Shown: in pieces, positions 17,500 to 25,790 of the stretch
Position numbering within the stretch: the first letter of the stretch is position 1
Layout: the number at the start of each line of letters is the position of its first letter
Assembly (NCBI RefSeq): GCF_012844305.1
Contig: NZ_JABANE010000012.1
Coordinates: forward strand, 45,809 to 109,808
DNA length: 64,000 nt
Reading direction: 5' to 3'
Source of the DNA: Flammeovirga aprica JL-4
GTDB taxonomy: Bacteria > Bacteroidota > Bacteroidia > Cytophagales > Flammeovirgaceae
Program-made: the position numbers and the translations under genes
The notes under the pieces: model-generated
Told to the model about the DNA's origin: nothing
The model's input: only the letters and a program-made list of their open reading frames with translations
The model's database searches: none

Positions 17500-18165
17500 T
17501 TATAGTTGGATAAGCGCTAAGTTTTGGAATAAAAAATAAGTGAAAAATAAAATATAAATATAGACTGAAATCGAATTATTAGACCTTAAAAATTTCAATC
17601 GTAAAAATATAAACAACGTCATAAATACCCACCAACTGATATAATTCTTCAATGGCGGCATTCCCCCGCTCCACTTCCAAAAACCCAAGGGTTCACAGAC
17701 TCTTTCTATGAACACATCCAATAGCACAACAAGTGCCGCTGATAAAATTGCTTTAAGATAGATATTTAGTTTTATTTTTTTGCTAAATGTAACTCCCGCC
17801 ACAGCTAAAATCAGCCAATTGATAGCAATTAATAAAGGAACACCATCTAGTTTATAGCCTAAATTATCTAAGTAAACATATTTTCCAAAGAGAAAACCTT
17901 TGTGTACTCCTACCCACTCTACCAAAAAACTCCCTATAAAAACAAAAGTGTACCAGATTTTCAGCCGCGTATCCTTTTGATCTTCAAAGTAAAGCAACAC
18001 CAAAAAAGTGGAAAATAATAAAAAGGGCGTAAATGGTAATATGAGCTGATTGAGTGGAAAAAATGCTGCGATGCATCCTACCGCGTAAAAAATAAACAAG
18101 ACTATTTTTACCCACTTTTCAGCAGAGAAAGATTTTGCATTCGATATTAAAAGTGTTGCCTTCAT
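17500..18165 (-). CDS. cruF: CruF-type carotenoid 1',2'-hydratase
   Basis: This 221-residue membrane protein belongs to the CruF family, which adds water to the psi end of a monocyclic carotenoid to give a 1'-hydroxyl. Family features seen: VGVHKGFLFGKYVY, LGYKLDGVPLLIAINWL, and LLDVFIERVCEPLGFWKW followed by GGMPPLKNYISWW. About seven hydrophobic helices are present. The gene overlaps the upstream desaturase by 4 bp (ATGA), a sign of translational coupling. The chemistry is inferred from characterised CruF enzymes of cyanobacteria and actinobacteria. Confidence 0.88.
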   Translation of the reverse strand: MKATLLISNAKSFSAEKWVKIVLFIFYAVGCIAAFFPLNQLILPFTPFLLFSTFLVLLYFEDQKDTRLKIWYTFVFIGSFLVEWVGVHKGFLFGKYVYLDNLGYKLDGVPLLIAINWLILAVAGVTFSKKIKLNIYLKAILSAALVVLLDVFIERVCEPLGFWKWSGGMPPLKNYISWWVFMTLFIFLRLKFLRSNNSISVYIYILFFTYFLFQNLALIQL

Positions 18166-19616
18166 TGGTTTGTTATTATTTCTTCAACAATTTTAGCACT
18201 ATTCAAACATAATGGAATACCTCCGCCAGGATGAACACTTCCTCCTACAAAATACAAATTATTAATATCCTTTGACTTGTTTCTTTGACGGTAAAAAGCA
18301 CTGTTTAGCTTATTGCTATTCAATCCATAAAGTGCGCCTTTCCAGCTTTGTGTATCTTGCTCTATCAATTTTGGAGACCAATAGGATGAGTATGAAATCA
18401 AATCCTCAAGGTTTGCATCCAATTGTTTCGATAGTATCGCCATCACCCTTTTCTCAATCTTGCGAATCACTTCAGTAGTAAATAACTCAGGTTTTGGAGG
18501 AACATTAATCATCACAAACCAGTTCTCACTTCCTTCAGGTGCATCATCAGGATTGATTTTACTGCTGATGTGAACATAGATTGTAGGGTCAGCTGGAATT
18601 TTAAACTCCTCAAAAATCTCTTGGAATTCTTTTTTATAATCTTCTGAAAAGAAAATATTATGTAGATGCAATTGCTCAAAAGACTTATTCACTCCCCAAT
18701 AAAAAACCATTGCTGATGACGACAATTCTTTTTCCTTGGGCACTCTTATCTTTTTATCAAGAACATTTGGAATGAAAAAGTTGACGTCAACATTAGAAAC
18801 AACAAGATCAGCATCAAAAACGCTTTCTTCTGTTTTTACACTTCTGATGCTCTTTTTATTGCTGACACTAATGCTTTCCACCTTTTGATTTTTTAGAAAA
18901 GTAACCCCTTCCTCTTCTGCCAATTTTACTAAAGAGGTCACAATTGAACGCATTCCTCTTTTCGGGAAAAATACTCCATCTTGGTGCTCCAAAGCACTGA
19001 TCACTCTCATTATTGAGGGGGTTTGATAAGGATTTGAACCATTGTAAGTGGCATACCTATCAAAAAGCTGTACTAATTGAGGGTGTTTGAAATGTTTTTG
19101 ATTGAATTGATGCAAAGACTCAAAAACACCGATTCTTGTTAAGACCGGCAGTGCATCCCAAACTTCTTTGGTCAGTAAGTCCGAGATTTTCGTTAAGCTA
19201 TTTTCTATAAATACGGGTGAAGTCTTTTTATAGTCTTCAATAATATTCTGAAGGACTTTAGTGACATCTACACCCCATTTTTTAAATACTTCATCAGAAA
19301 ATTTCCCAGGATCTGAATATGCTGTAAAAATAGATTTATCAGAAAAAAAATACTGAGTAGCTATTTCAGATTCTTCATACTGAAAATAGTCTTCAACATT
19401 CTTTCCATACAAGGCAAAAAGCTCTTCTACCAAATGAGGCAATGTAAAAAGTGAAGGCCCTTGATCAAATCGAAAACCTTCTGCTTCAAATTGCCTTAAT
19501 TTACCTCCAAGTGTATCTGAGGCTTCTAAAAGAGTGACATTATAGCCTAGTTTATTAAGTCTTAATGAGGAGGCTATTCCTGCTATTCCTCCCCCTATAA
19601 TTACAGCTTGTTTCAT
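18162..19616 (-). CDS. crtD: Carotenoid 3,4-desaturase, CrtD-like (phytoene desaturase family)
   Basis: This 484-residue flavoprotein of the CrtI/CrtD family begins with an FAD-binding motif (IIGGGIAGIASSLRLNKLGY) and ends with the family's signature NLYFVGGSVHPGGGIPLCLNSAK. It contains RFDQGPSLFTLPHLVEELF and FFPKRGMRSIVTSL. A separate, better CrtI candidate lies upstream, and this gene is coupled to a cruF homologue, so the likely role is 3',4'-desaturation of the 1'-hydroxylated psi end, as CrtD does. Assignment between CrtI and CrtD rests on context; both belong to one family. Confidence 0.78.
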   Translation of the reverse strand: MKQAVIIGGGIAGIASSLRLNKLGYNVTLLEASDTLGGKLRQFEAEGFRFDQGPSLFTLPHLVEELFALYGKNVEDYFQYEESEIATQYFFSDKSIFTAYSDPGKFSDEVFKKWGVDVTKVLQNIIEDYKKTSPVFIENSLTKISDLLTKEVWDALPVLTRIGVFESLHQFNQKHFKHPQLVQLFDRYATYNGSNPYQTPSIMRVISALEHQDGVFFPKRGMRSIVTSLVKLAEEEGVTFLKNQKVESISVSNKKSIRSVKTEESVFDADLVVSNVDVNFFIPNVLDKKIRVPKEKELSSSAMVFYWGVNKSFEQLHLHNIFFSEDYKKEFQEIFEEFKIPADPTIYVHISSKINPDDAPEGSENWFVMINVPPKPELFTTEVIRKIEKRVMAILSKQLDANLEDLISYSSYWSPKLIEQDTQSWKGALYGLNSNKLNSAFYRQRNKSKDINNLYFVGGSVHPGGGIPLCLNSAKIVEEIITNQ

Positions 19617-19626
19617 CTAGTTTTAG

Positions 19627-20163
19627 TTATGCGATTGCTTGATTTTTTGTCTCTCGAAAATACTTTACTTTTTCCAAACACAAACCAAACCAAGCCGTAA
19701 AATCAGTAGGTTTTTTCTTCATCCAATCTTCCAGTTCAGCTATATCAATCCATCGGATACTTTCTACCTCTTCTGGATTAGGTTTGATTACACCATCGTA
19801 ATATCCCACAAATACATGATCATATTCATGTTCGATCAACCCATTACCGAAAGCTGCTTTGTAAAGTACATGATCCACCCATTCAATTTCAGTATTGAAA
19901 CCCATTTCTTCTACCAAACGACGGTGGGCACCATCATGCACTTCCTCTCCTGGCTTAGGGTGGCTGCAACAAGTGTTGGTCCAAAGTCCACCAGAATGAT
20001 ACTTTGTCAGCGCACGTTGCTGTAATAAAAGTTTCCCTTCATTATTAAATATAAAAACCGAAAACGCTCTATGAAGCTTTCCTTCCACATGGGCTTGAAG
20101 TTTCTCCATCACCCCTACTTCTTTATCGTTTTCATCAACGAGTATTACATCATTTCTCTCCAT
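19627..20163 (-). CDS. idi: Isopentenyl-diphosphate delta-isomerase, type 1
   Basis: This 178-residue Nudix-fold enzyme interconverts isopentenyl and dimethylallyl diphosphate. Seen: HRAFSVFIFNNEGKLLLQQRA, then the active-site WTNTCCSHPKPGE with the catalytic Cys, the Nudix helix region RRLVEEMGF, and EHEYDHVFVGYYDG with the second catalytic acidic residues. It lies 3 bp downstream of crtB and 10 bp upstream of crtD, firmly within the carotenoid operon, where it would increase precursor supply. Confidence 0.95.
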   Translation of the reverse strand: MERNDVILVDENDKEVGVMEKLQAHVEGKLHRAFSVFIFNNEGKLLLQQRALTKYHSGGLWTNTCCSHPKPGEEVHDGAHRRLVEEMGFNTEIEWVDHVLYKAAFGNGLIEHEYDHVFVGYYDGVIKPNPEEVESIRWIDIAELEDWMKKKPTDFTAWFGLCLEKVKYFRETKNQAIA

Positions 20164-20166
20164 AGC

Positions 20167-21003
20167 TTAAAGTATATTTACTTGGTGTCGAATATAAGAC
20201 TGACAAAGAATCATGTATTTCTTTGGATCAGGTATTCTCAATCTTTCTTTTAAAATAGTTTCGGCTGGTGCGTTTTTCACTTTACTGAATAGCCTAGTAT
20301 AATAAATATACGCTAAATAAACACCAAATCTTGCTTTTTTAGGCAATTGCTTGATTCCTTCAAACCCTTGATCAAAGTCTTTTTGTATGTCTTCTTCAAT
20401 TTCTTTCTTGACCTCATCATTGAATACCGAAATATCAATATTAGGGAAATAAACTCTGCCCAAATCGCGTACATCTGCTTTCAAATCTCTTAGGAAATTG
20501 ATTTTCTGGAAGGCAGAACCCAAAGACATTGCCAGAGGCTCCAATCTTCTGTACTCTGCTTCATCTCCTTCTAAAAAGACTCTAAGGCACATTAAGCCAA
20601 CAACTTCTGCAGAACCTAGAATATAATTTTTGTATTCTTCTTCTGAATACTCTGTTTTATCCAAATCCATACGCATACTTCTGATAAACAAAGAGATCAG
20701 CTCTCTCTCAATACCATATTGGTTTACTACTTCTTGGAAGCAATGTAAAATAGGGTTGGTACTGATTTTATCATCAATCGCTTTATAACAGTCTTGTTCA
20801 AAATCGTCTAGCAGTTGTTCTTTATCATATCCATGAAAGGAATCCACAATTTCATCAGCTACTCTTACAAAACCATAAATCGCATAAATCGCAGGGCGTA
20901 ATGATGGAGACAAAAATCGAATTCCTATTGCAAAAGATGTGGTATACTTTAGCGTTAGTGATTTCGATAAGTTATAAGAAAGGTCATCATAAATCTTTTT
21001 CAT
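20167..21003 (-). CDS. crtB: Phytoene synthase (CrtB)
   Basis: This 278-residue enzyme condenses two geranylgeranyl diphosphates head to head into phytoene. Both aspartate-rich motifs are visible: RVADEIVDSF near residue 45 and LRDLKADVRDLGRVYFP near residue 170. The TSFAIGIRFL and YGFVRVADE blocks are typical. It is separated from the upstream crtI by 139 bp containing a hairpin, and from the downstream idi by 3 bp. No GGPP synthase (crtE) is present in this window. Confidence 0.95.
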   Translation of the reverse strand: MKKIYDDLSYNLSKSLTLKYTTSFAIGIRFLSPSLRPAIYAIYGFVRVADEIVDSFHGYDKEQLLDDFEQDCYKAIDDKISTNPILHCFQEVVNQYGIERELISLFIRSMRMDLDKTEYSEEEYKNYILGSAEVVGLMCLRVFLEGDEAEYRRLEPLAMSLGSAFQKINFLRDLKADVRDLGRVYFPNIDISVFNDEVKKEIEEDIQKDFDQGFEGIKQLPKKARFGVYLAYIYYTRLFSKVKNAPAETILKERLRIPDPKKYMILCQSYIRHQVNIL

Positions 21004-21094
21004 TACATTAAGTGTTTCAAGTTATAGTGTAATTTTGTTAGGTATGTATTAATAAGTTATTATAAATACTTGGAGAATAGATTAAATATAAAAG

Positions 21095-21129
21095 TTCCTT
21101 TACCTATGTTATATCCATAGATAAAGGAA
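21095..21129 (-). terminator. Hairpin between crtI and crtB
   Basis: TTCCTTTACCTATG (21095-21108) pairs with CATAGATAAAGGAA (21116-21129) with one mismatch around a 7-base loop. On the minus strand it is followed only by a weak T-rich run, so it may be an attenuator or RNA stability element rather than a full terminator. Confidence 0.5.
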
Positions 21130-21142
21130 AAAAATCAATGTA

Positions 21143-22636
21143 TTAAACCACTTGCTTTGGTGCTTTCAAATTCTTCTTTTTCAAGATTTCATTAGCAACT
21201 AATTCCCCTGAAATGATAGAAGGTGGTACACCAGGTCCTGGAACGGTCAACTGCCCTGCCATCATCACATTATCGAGTTTTTTAAATCGGATGGATGGCT
21301 TCAAAAAGGCCGTTTGTTTTAATACATTCGACAGTCCATAAGCATTGCCTTTGAAAGCGTTGTAAGCTTCTACAAAATCGTTGTGTGCAAAAGTCTCCTT
21401 TACAATCAAGTGTTCTCTAAGATCAACTCCAACAGATGCTTTCAATCGATCGCACATTACATTAAAATAACGTTCTCTAATTTCTTCAGTATCTTTCAAG
21501 CCGGGTGCTACAGGAATCAAAAGCACTATATTTTCTGTACCTTCAGGTGCAATAATAGGGTCACTGACAGAAGGTGCACTCATATAAAACAACGGATCTT
21601 TCGGCCATGCAGGATTATCATAGATCTCTTCAGCATGTGGTTCGAAAGGTGAATCAAAATACAAACTGTGATGGCGAATATTTTCAATCTTCTGATCTAA
21701 ACCTATGTAATATAACAGGCATGAAGGTGCCATTTTGCGTTTATCCCAATATTTCTCTGTGTAGTTTCTATATTCCTTTGACAGAAGCTTTTGTTCAAAA
21801 AAGTTGTAATCGCATGTGCCTACCCATTCATCATGCTGTAATATTTCACCATTACATTCCATTGAAACTACATTTCTCCCTTCGCAATTCACTTTATCAA
21901 TAGGTGTATTGGTATGAAAAATCACTCCCTTTTCAATTGCAAGTCTTTCAAAAGCTTTAGCAACTTCACCAAAACCTCCTTTAGGATACCAAGTACCTAA
22001 TTTCAGATCTGCATAATTCATCAAACTGTACAACGCAGGAGTTCTTTTGGCTACATCACCTAAAAACAACACTGGGAATTCAAGTATCTTAAGTATTTTC
22101 TCATCCTTGAAATATTTACGGATGTAACTTGCAAAGTCAGAAATCAGATGAAGTTTAGGTATATTCTTCACTACCTGCCATTCTGCAAATTCCATGATAG
22201 AGTAAGACGGACGGTGGACGAAATCATTCATACCAATCTGATATTTGATTTCAGCCTCATGCATAAACTGCATAAGTTTTTGCTTTGCGCCTTTTTCCCA
22301 CTCTTCAAACAGATCTCCAAGCTTATTCACATCAGCAGGAATATCTGTGTAGTCAGTACTTGACCAATAAATTCTATATGAGGGATCTAATCGTTCTAAT
22401 TCGTAGTAGTCAGACACTTTTTTTCCAAACTTCCCAAAAAAGTTTTCAAACACATCCGGCATCCAATACCATGACGGTCCAAGGTCAAAAGTGAAGTTAT
22501 TAACCGTCTTAGTTCTAGCTCTACCACCAATTTGTTCGTTCTTTTCATAAACATGAACCTCATGTCCTTTGTCAGCGAGAGTAATAGCAGCTGACAAACC
22601 TGAAAAACCTGAACCTATTATACCTATTGATGCCAT
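21143..22636 (-). CDS. crtI: Phytoene desaturase (CrtI)
   Basis: This 497-residue FAD enzyme converts phytoene to lycopene. It starts with the dinucleotide-binding motif IGIIGSGFSGLSAAITLADKG and has DLGPSWYWMPDVFENFF, YPKGGFGEVAKAFERLA, and the C-terminal AGQLTVPGPGVPPSIISGELVANEI block typical of bacterial CrtI. It is the first gene of the leftward carotenoid cluster. The other desaturase in the cluster, about 3 kb downstream, is assigned to the CrtD role. Confidence 0.92.
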   Translation of the reverse strand: MASIGIIGSGFSGLSAAITLADKGHEVHVYEKNEQIGGRARTKTVNNFTFDLGPSWYWMPDVFENFFGKFGKKVSDYYELERLDPSYRIYWSSTDYTDIPADVNKLGDLFEEWEKGAKQKLMQFMHEAEIKYQIGMNDFVHRPSYSIMEFAEWQVVKNIPKLHLISDFASYIRKYFKDEKILKILEFPVLFLGDVAKRTPALYSLMNYADLKLGTWYPKGGFGEVAKAFERLAIEKGVIFHTNTPIDKVNCEGRNVVSMECNGEILQHDEWVGTCDYNFFEQKLLSKEYRNYTEKYWDKRKMAPSCLLYYIGLDQKIENIRHHSLYFDSPFEPHAEEIYDNPAWPKDPLFYMSAPSVSDPIIAPEGTENIVLLIPVAPGLKDTEEIRERYFNVMCDRLKASVGVDLREHLIVKETFAHNDFVEAYNAFKGNAYGLSNVLKQTAFLKPSIRFKKLDNVMMAGQLTVPGPGVPPSIISGELVANEILKKKNLKAPKQVV

Positions 22637-22787
22637 ATTTTAGTTGAAGTATTTTGTTTAACTATTTAAGACAAGAATATAAACAAAAACGTTGAAGAAT
22701 TGTTTAGTTAAATCAAAAAAAATAGGTCTTAAGCCTATATTTCAACTCATTATAAATAATATAACACAAATACCGTCATCGTTAAAC

Positions 22788-22824
22788 AAAAAAAGGTTCC
22801 AAACACTCAATTTAGAACCTTTTC
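22788..22824 (-). terminator. Rho-independent terminator of the six-hairpin glycosidase gene
   Basis: AAAGGTTC (22792-22799) and GAACCTTT (22815-22822) form a stem with a 15-base loop. The A-run on the left (22787-22794) gives a U-tract on the minus-strand transcript. Confidence 0.7.
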
Positions 22825-22842
22825 TTAACACGTACGAAAACT

Positions 22843-25533
22843 TTATTTTGTCTTACCGTAATATATATTTTCTATTAATGCAGTATTAACATCAACATTC
22901 ATATTTTCATTGTGCTCTTTGAAAAGAATCTGTAATTTATTTTTTCCTGCTTTCAAATTCACTTTCATTCTGTTGGTATTACCAATACTTGACCACTCAT
23001 CTGTTCCTCTTTGAGCCATCACAATTGTTTCAGCTTCATCACCATTTACAACCAATGAACGGATCGCACATTTATTATCAGTATTCCACGGACCACTGCC
23101 GTTAGAATAAGAGAACCATACTACATACTCTCCGGTTTCTTTTACATTAAGATCAAAATTGATTTTCTTATTCTTTGATCTTGAAATTTCCACCACATTA
23201 CTCGGTGCTCCTTTGATTGACACTTTTCGGTCTACTCTAGCCACCTTTGCAATATTTTTCGATTGATAATTATTGCTCACTACAGGTTCTGAGATATAAG
23301 ATAGATAGCCGTGTTTGTCTACTGCTCTTACTGCAAATTCATCCAGCATATTTTTAGAAGGAGACAATTTATATTCTGTTGCTGTTGGAGAAGCAACTAC
23401 TTTCCCGTTCACTACCACTTCATATTTCACTGCTCCTTCAATGGCTTTCCAAGTTAAAGTTTCACCTTTTAATTCCGCTTGAGGTGTTTTTAAATGGAAT
23501 CTATTTGGTACTTTATTACTAGATGTTCCTTCAGTGATATCATTATTGGCTAAGACAATCTCAATATTATGCGAACCACCCTCTGCTAATGAAAGAGATT
23601 TTGAAGCTACTTCCTTACCATCTACTTTAAAGCTTTTGATTTGATTACCATAACCTTCTAAAACAATTGAAAGATTAGCTCCCCATAACTTTACATTGTT
23701 CAATTGTTTCTTACCGCCATAAACTTTTGGCACAGCAGGACTGAATTTCAGCACACCATTTTGATCAATATCAATACCATAAAACACCTTATAAATCATG
23801 GCCATATTTCCAGACAAACTCCATAGCATTTCATCAGAGTTTACCTCCGTACCCATATAATCGCCATCCTCTGCTACAAAGTTTTCTTTATTGGTAAGGA
23901 AAAGTGCTGCAGGTCTGTAAATTGATGCCAAACCTTGCTCAAGCGCTGTACCGTTAGCTGTTTTTGCTGTCGCAATGTTCCAGTAGGCTTGTACAAAAGG
24001 CCAAATACCATTATTGTGATAAGGTGGAATACCAGGAATTTGAGGGTAAACACATGCTGCACCGAATGGTACAATTGGAGACTTTGTCACAATCTCTTTA
24101 CTTCTTTCTGCATCACTTACACCAAAAATAATGGCCAACGCCTCACCCAATGCTTCATATTTTGGAGCTACAATCATATTGTTTCTACCATACATATATT
24201 GTGCATAATAGCCTTCTTTCTCTAACCAAAGGTGTTTGTTGATCGATTTCTTAAGATTATCAGCCAAAGTTGAATAACGCTGAGCATCTTTTCCTTTTCC
24301 AAGAACGTTTGCCATTCTTGAAGCGATATTCATTGCTTCAAAATGCACTACGTTTGTACCTAAATTCAATGAACGGTAAATATCATTATTATCCATCCAT
24401 CTAGGATACGTTTGCTTTCTCCAATCCAAGAAAGAAGACTCACCTCTCATTAATCCTGTCTCAGCATCATAAACCACAAGCATATCATCTTCAATAGAAT
24501 TAGAAATTACTTTATAAGCCTCTTTCAACCATGCTTTATCACCCGTCACAGAAAAAACATTCCATGCCGCCAAAGCCCAAGTCATTCTATCAGAAGACAC
24601 CGGCCAAGCTCCACCAGAACCCGTATCCTGAATCACACGGTTTCTTTTTACTTTCTTTCTTAATGAAGTAATTGCTCTATCCGGATCAAGAATTGACAAG
24701 CTCAATACAATGGAATAACTGATATCTCTTGTCCAGACACCACCCCATTCTTTACCTGTTCTAAAAGTACCATCTGTTTCAGAATCTGCCACTAACTCAT
24801 TCAATGCTAAATTGTACAATGCATTGATCAATGGAATATCTGAAGTAAACGTAGGGTATTTAGATATATTTTTTGAAGATTTCCATACCGGTGAAGTTTG
24901 CTTTTCAGGATCTGGCGCATTCATCACAAACGTAATTTCATAAATGCCATCACCATCTTTATCCTGCAATTGCTCTCTTTCACTCAAGTTTTCAAAGTCC
25001 CATCTTAATGGAGCACTTCCACCTGCAATGAATACACCTTTGAAATCATCTTTGTATATTTTATCTCCGTGAAGATCTTCATAATACCCTTTCTCTTTAA
25101 AAGCATTCAACACAGGAGACATATCTAACTTAAAAGTCACCTTCGTATTTTTCTCTAGCCAGTCCATCGGGTCTACTTGTTCCTCCATAGCCCAAGGCTC
25201 GCCGAATTTCATTATTTCTGTCGTAAAAGCTCCATTTTCAGGTCTTATTACCACTCTATGATTGATACCGTAAGGCAGTTCATCATCTTTTCCATTAATA
25301 CTAAACTTAAACTCCACTGCTCTGCTGTACGCATCTTGCATTGGGCTTTTGTAATTGGAAGTCATTTCTTTATCAGAAACTACTTTGGCTTCATATTCTC
25401 CTTGGGTCACATGATCCTTGTACACTTTGTAGGTGTCTGAAGAATACAATAATTCATTTTTCTCTTCGGAACATGCAAAGAAACTACATGTCAGTGCAAG
25501 TAATAAAACACTCTGATTGATGTATTTTTTCAT
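22843..25533 (-). CDS. Six-hairpin glycosidase-like lipoprotein (MGH1/GH63-like)
   Basis: This 896-residue protein begins with a lipoprotein signal (LTCSFFAC, modified Cys at residue 21). An N-terminal beta region of about 210 residues is followed by an (alpha/alpha)6-barrel domain with EWGGVWTRDISYSIVLSLS, GGAWPVSSDRMTWALAAW, ESSFLDWRKQTYPRWMD, PPYHNNGIWPFVQAYW and LWSLSGNMAMIY. The C-terminal 300 residues contain an Ig/FnIII-like segment and a carbohydrate-binding-like beta domain (FDLNVKETGEYVVWFSYSNG). The barrel resembles the MGH1-type / GH63 clan; which glycosidic bond it cuts is not clear. It is expected at the cell surface or in the periplasm, with no SusCD pair nearby. Confidence 0.75.
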   Translation of the reverse strand: MKKYINQSVLLLALTCSFFACSEEKNELLYSSDTYKVYKDHVTQGEYEAKVVSDKEMTSNYKSPMQDAYSRAVEFKFSINGKDDELPYGINHRVVIRPENGAFTTEIMKFGEPWAMEEQVDPMDWLEKNTKVTFKLDMSPVLNAFKEKGYYEDLHGDKIYKDDFKGVFIAGGSAPLRWDFENLSEREQLQDKDGDGIYEITFVMNAPDPEKQTSPVWKSSKNISKYPTFTSDIPLINALYNLALNELVADSETDGTFRTGKEWGGVWTRDISYSIVLSLSILDPDRAITSLRKKVKRNRVIQDTGSGGAWPVSSDRMTWALAAWNVFSVTGDKAWLKEAYKVISNSIEDDMLVVYDAETGLMRGESSFLDWRKQTYPRWMDNNDIYRSLNLGTNVVHFEAMNIASRMANVLGKGKDAQRYSTLADNLKKSINKHLWLEKEGYYAQYMYGRNNMIVAPKYEALGEALAIIFGVSDAERSKEIVTKSPIVPFGAACVYPQIPGIPPYHNNGIWPFVQAYWNIATAKTANGTALEQGLASIYRPAALFLTNKENFVAEDGDYMGTEVNSDEMLWSLSGNMAMIYKVFYGIDIDQNGVLKFSPAVPKVYGGKKQLNNVKLWGANLSIVLEGYGNQIKSFKVDGKEVASKSLSLAEGGSHNIEIVLANNDITEGTSSNKVPNRFHLKTPQAELKGETLTWKAIEGAVKYEVVVNGKVVASPTATEYKLSPSKNMLDEFAVRAVDKHGYLSYISEPVVSNNYQSKNIAKVARVDRKVSIKGAPSNVVEISRSKNKKINFDLNVKETGEYVVWFSYSNGSGPWNTDNKCAIRSLVVNGDEAETIVMAQRGTDEWSSIGNTNRMKVNLKAGKNKLQILFKEHNENMNVDVNTALIENIYYGKTK

Positions 25534-25642
25534 TCTCTTGATACTTGATAAATAAAGGTTCTCTATTTTGAATTATGAGTAGCTAGCTCTTTTCCTCATA
25601 CAATTTACAAATAGAATGTTTATACATACAATATGATTTTTA

Positions 25643-25654
25643 TTGCAATCGGTT
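25643..25654. promoter_or_regulatory. Candidate LacI-type operator in the glycosidase/selO divergent region
   Basis: TTGCAATCGGTT lies between the divergent six-hairpin glycosidase and selO genes. Ten of its bases (GCAATCGGTT) are identical to a site in the glycogen synthase leader. The motif has a CG centre with CAA and TT flanks, as do operators of LacI-family regulators. Confidence 0.35.
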
Positions 25655-25736
25655 CCTAAATCAATTCATTTACATTTCTTATCAAATCATTTAAAAACAA
25701 CTTTACAGCAAAACAGCAAGACCTTTTTCAAAACAT

Positions 25737-25770
25737 TTTGAAGAGTTATGAAGTCCAATGATTAACTTTG
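25737..25770 (+). promoter_or_regulatory. Bacteroidota-type promoter of selO
   Basis: TTTG at 25737-25740 and TAACTTTG at 25763-25770 match the -33 TTTG and -7 TAnnTTTG consensus with a 22-base spacer. The start codon follows 20 bp later. Confidence 0.55.
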
Positions 25771-25790
25771 AATAAAATCATAGAAAGAAC

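Noticed and set aside
19639..20025. A 128-residue open frame antisense to idi
   Set aside because: It overlaps a well-conserved gene on the other strand, has poor codon use, and shows no motif. Treated as a shadow, like similar frames opposite ileS and the T9SS genes.
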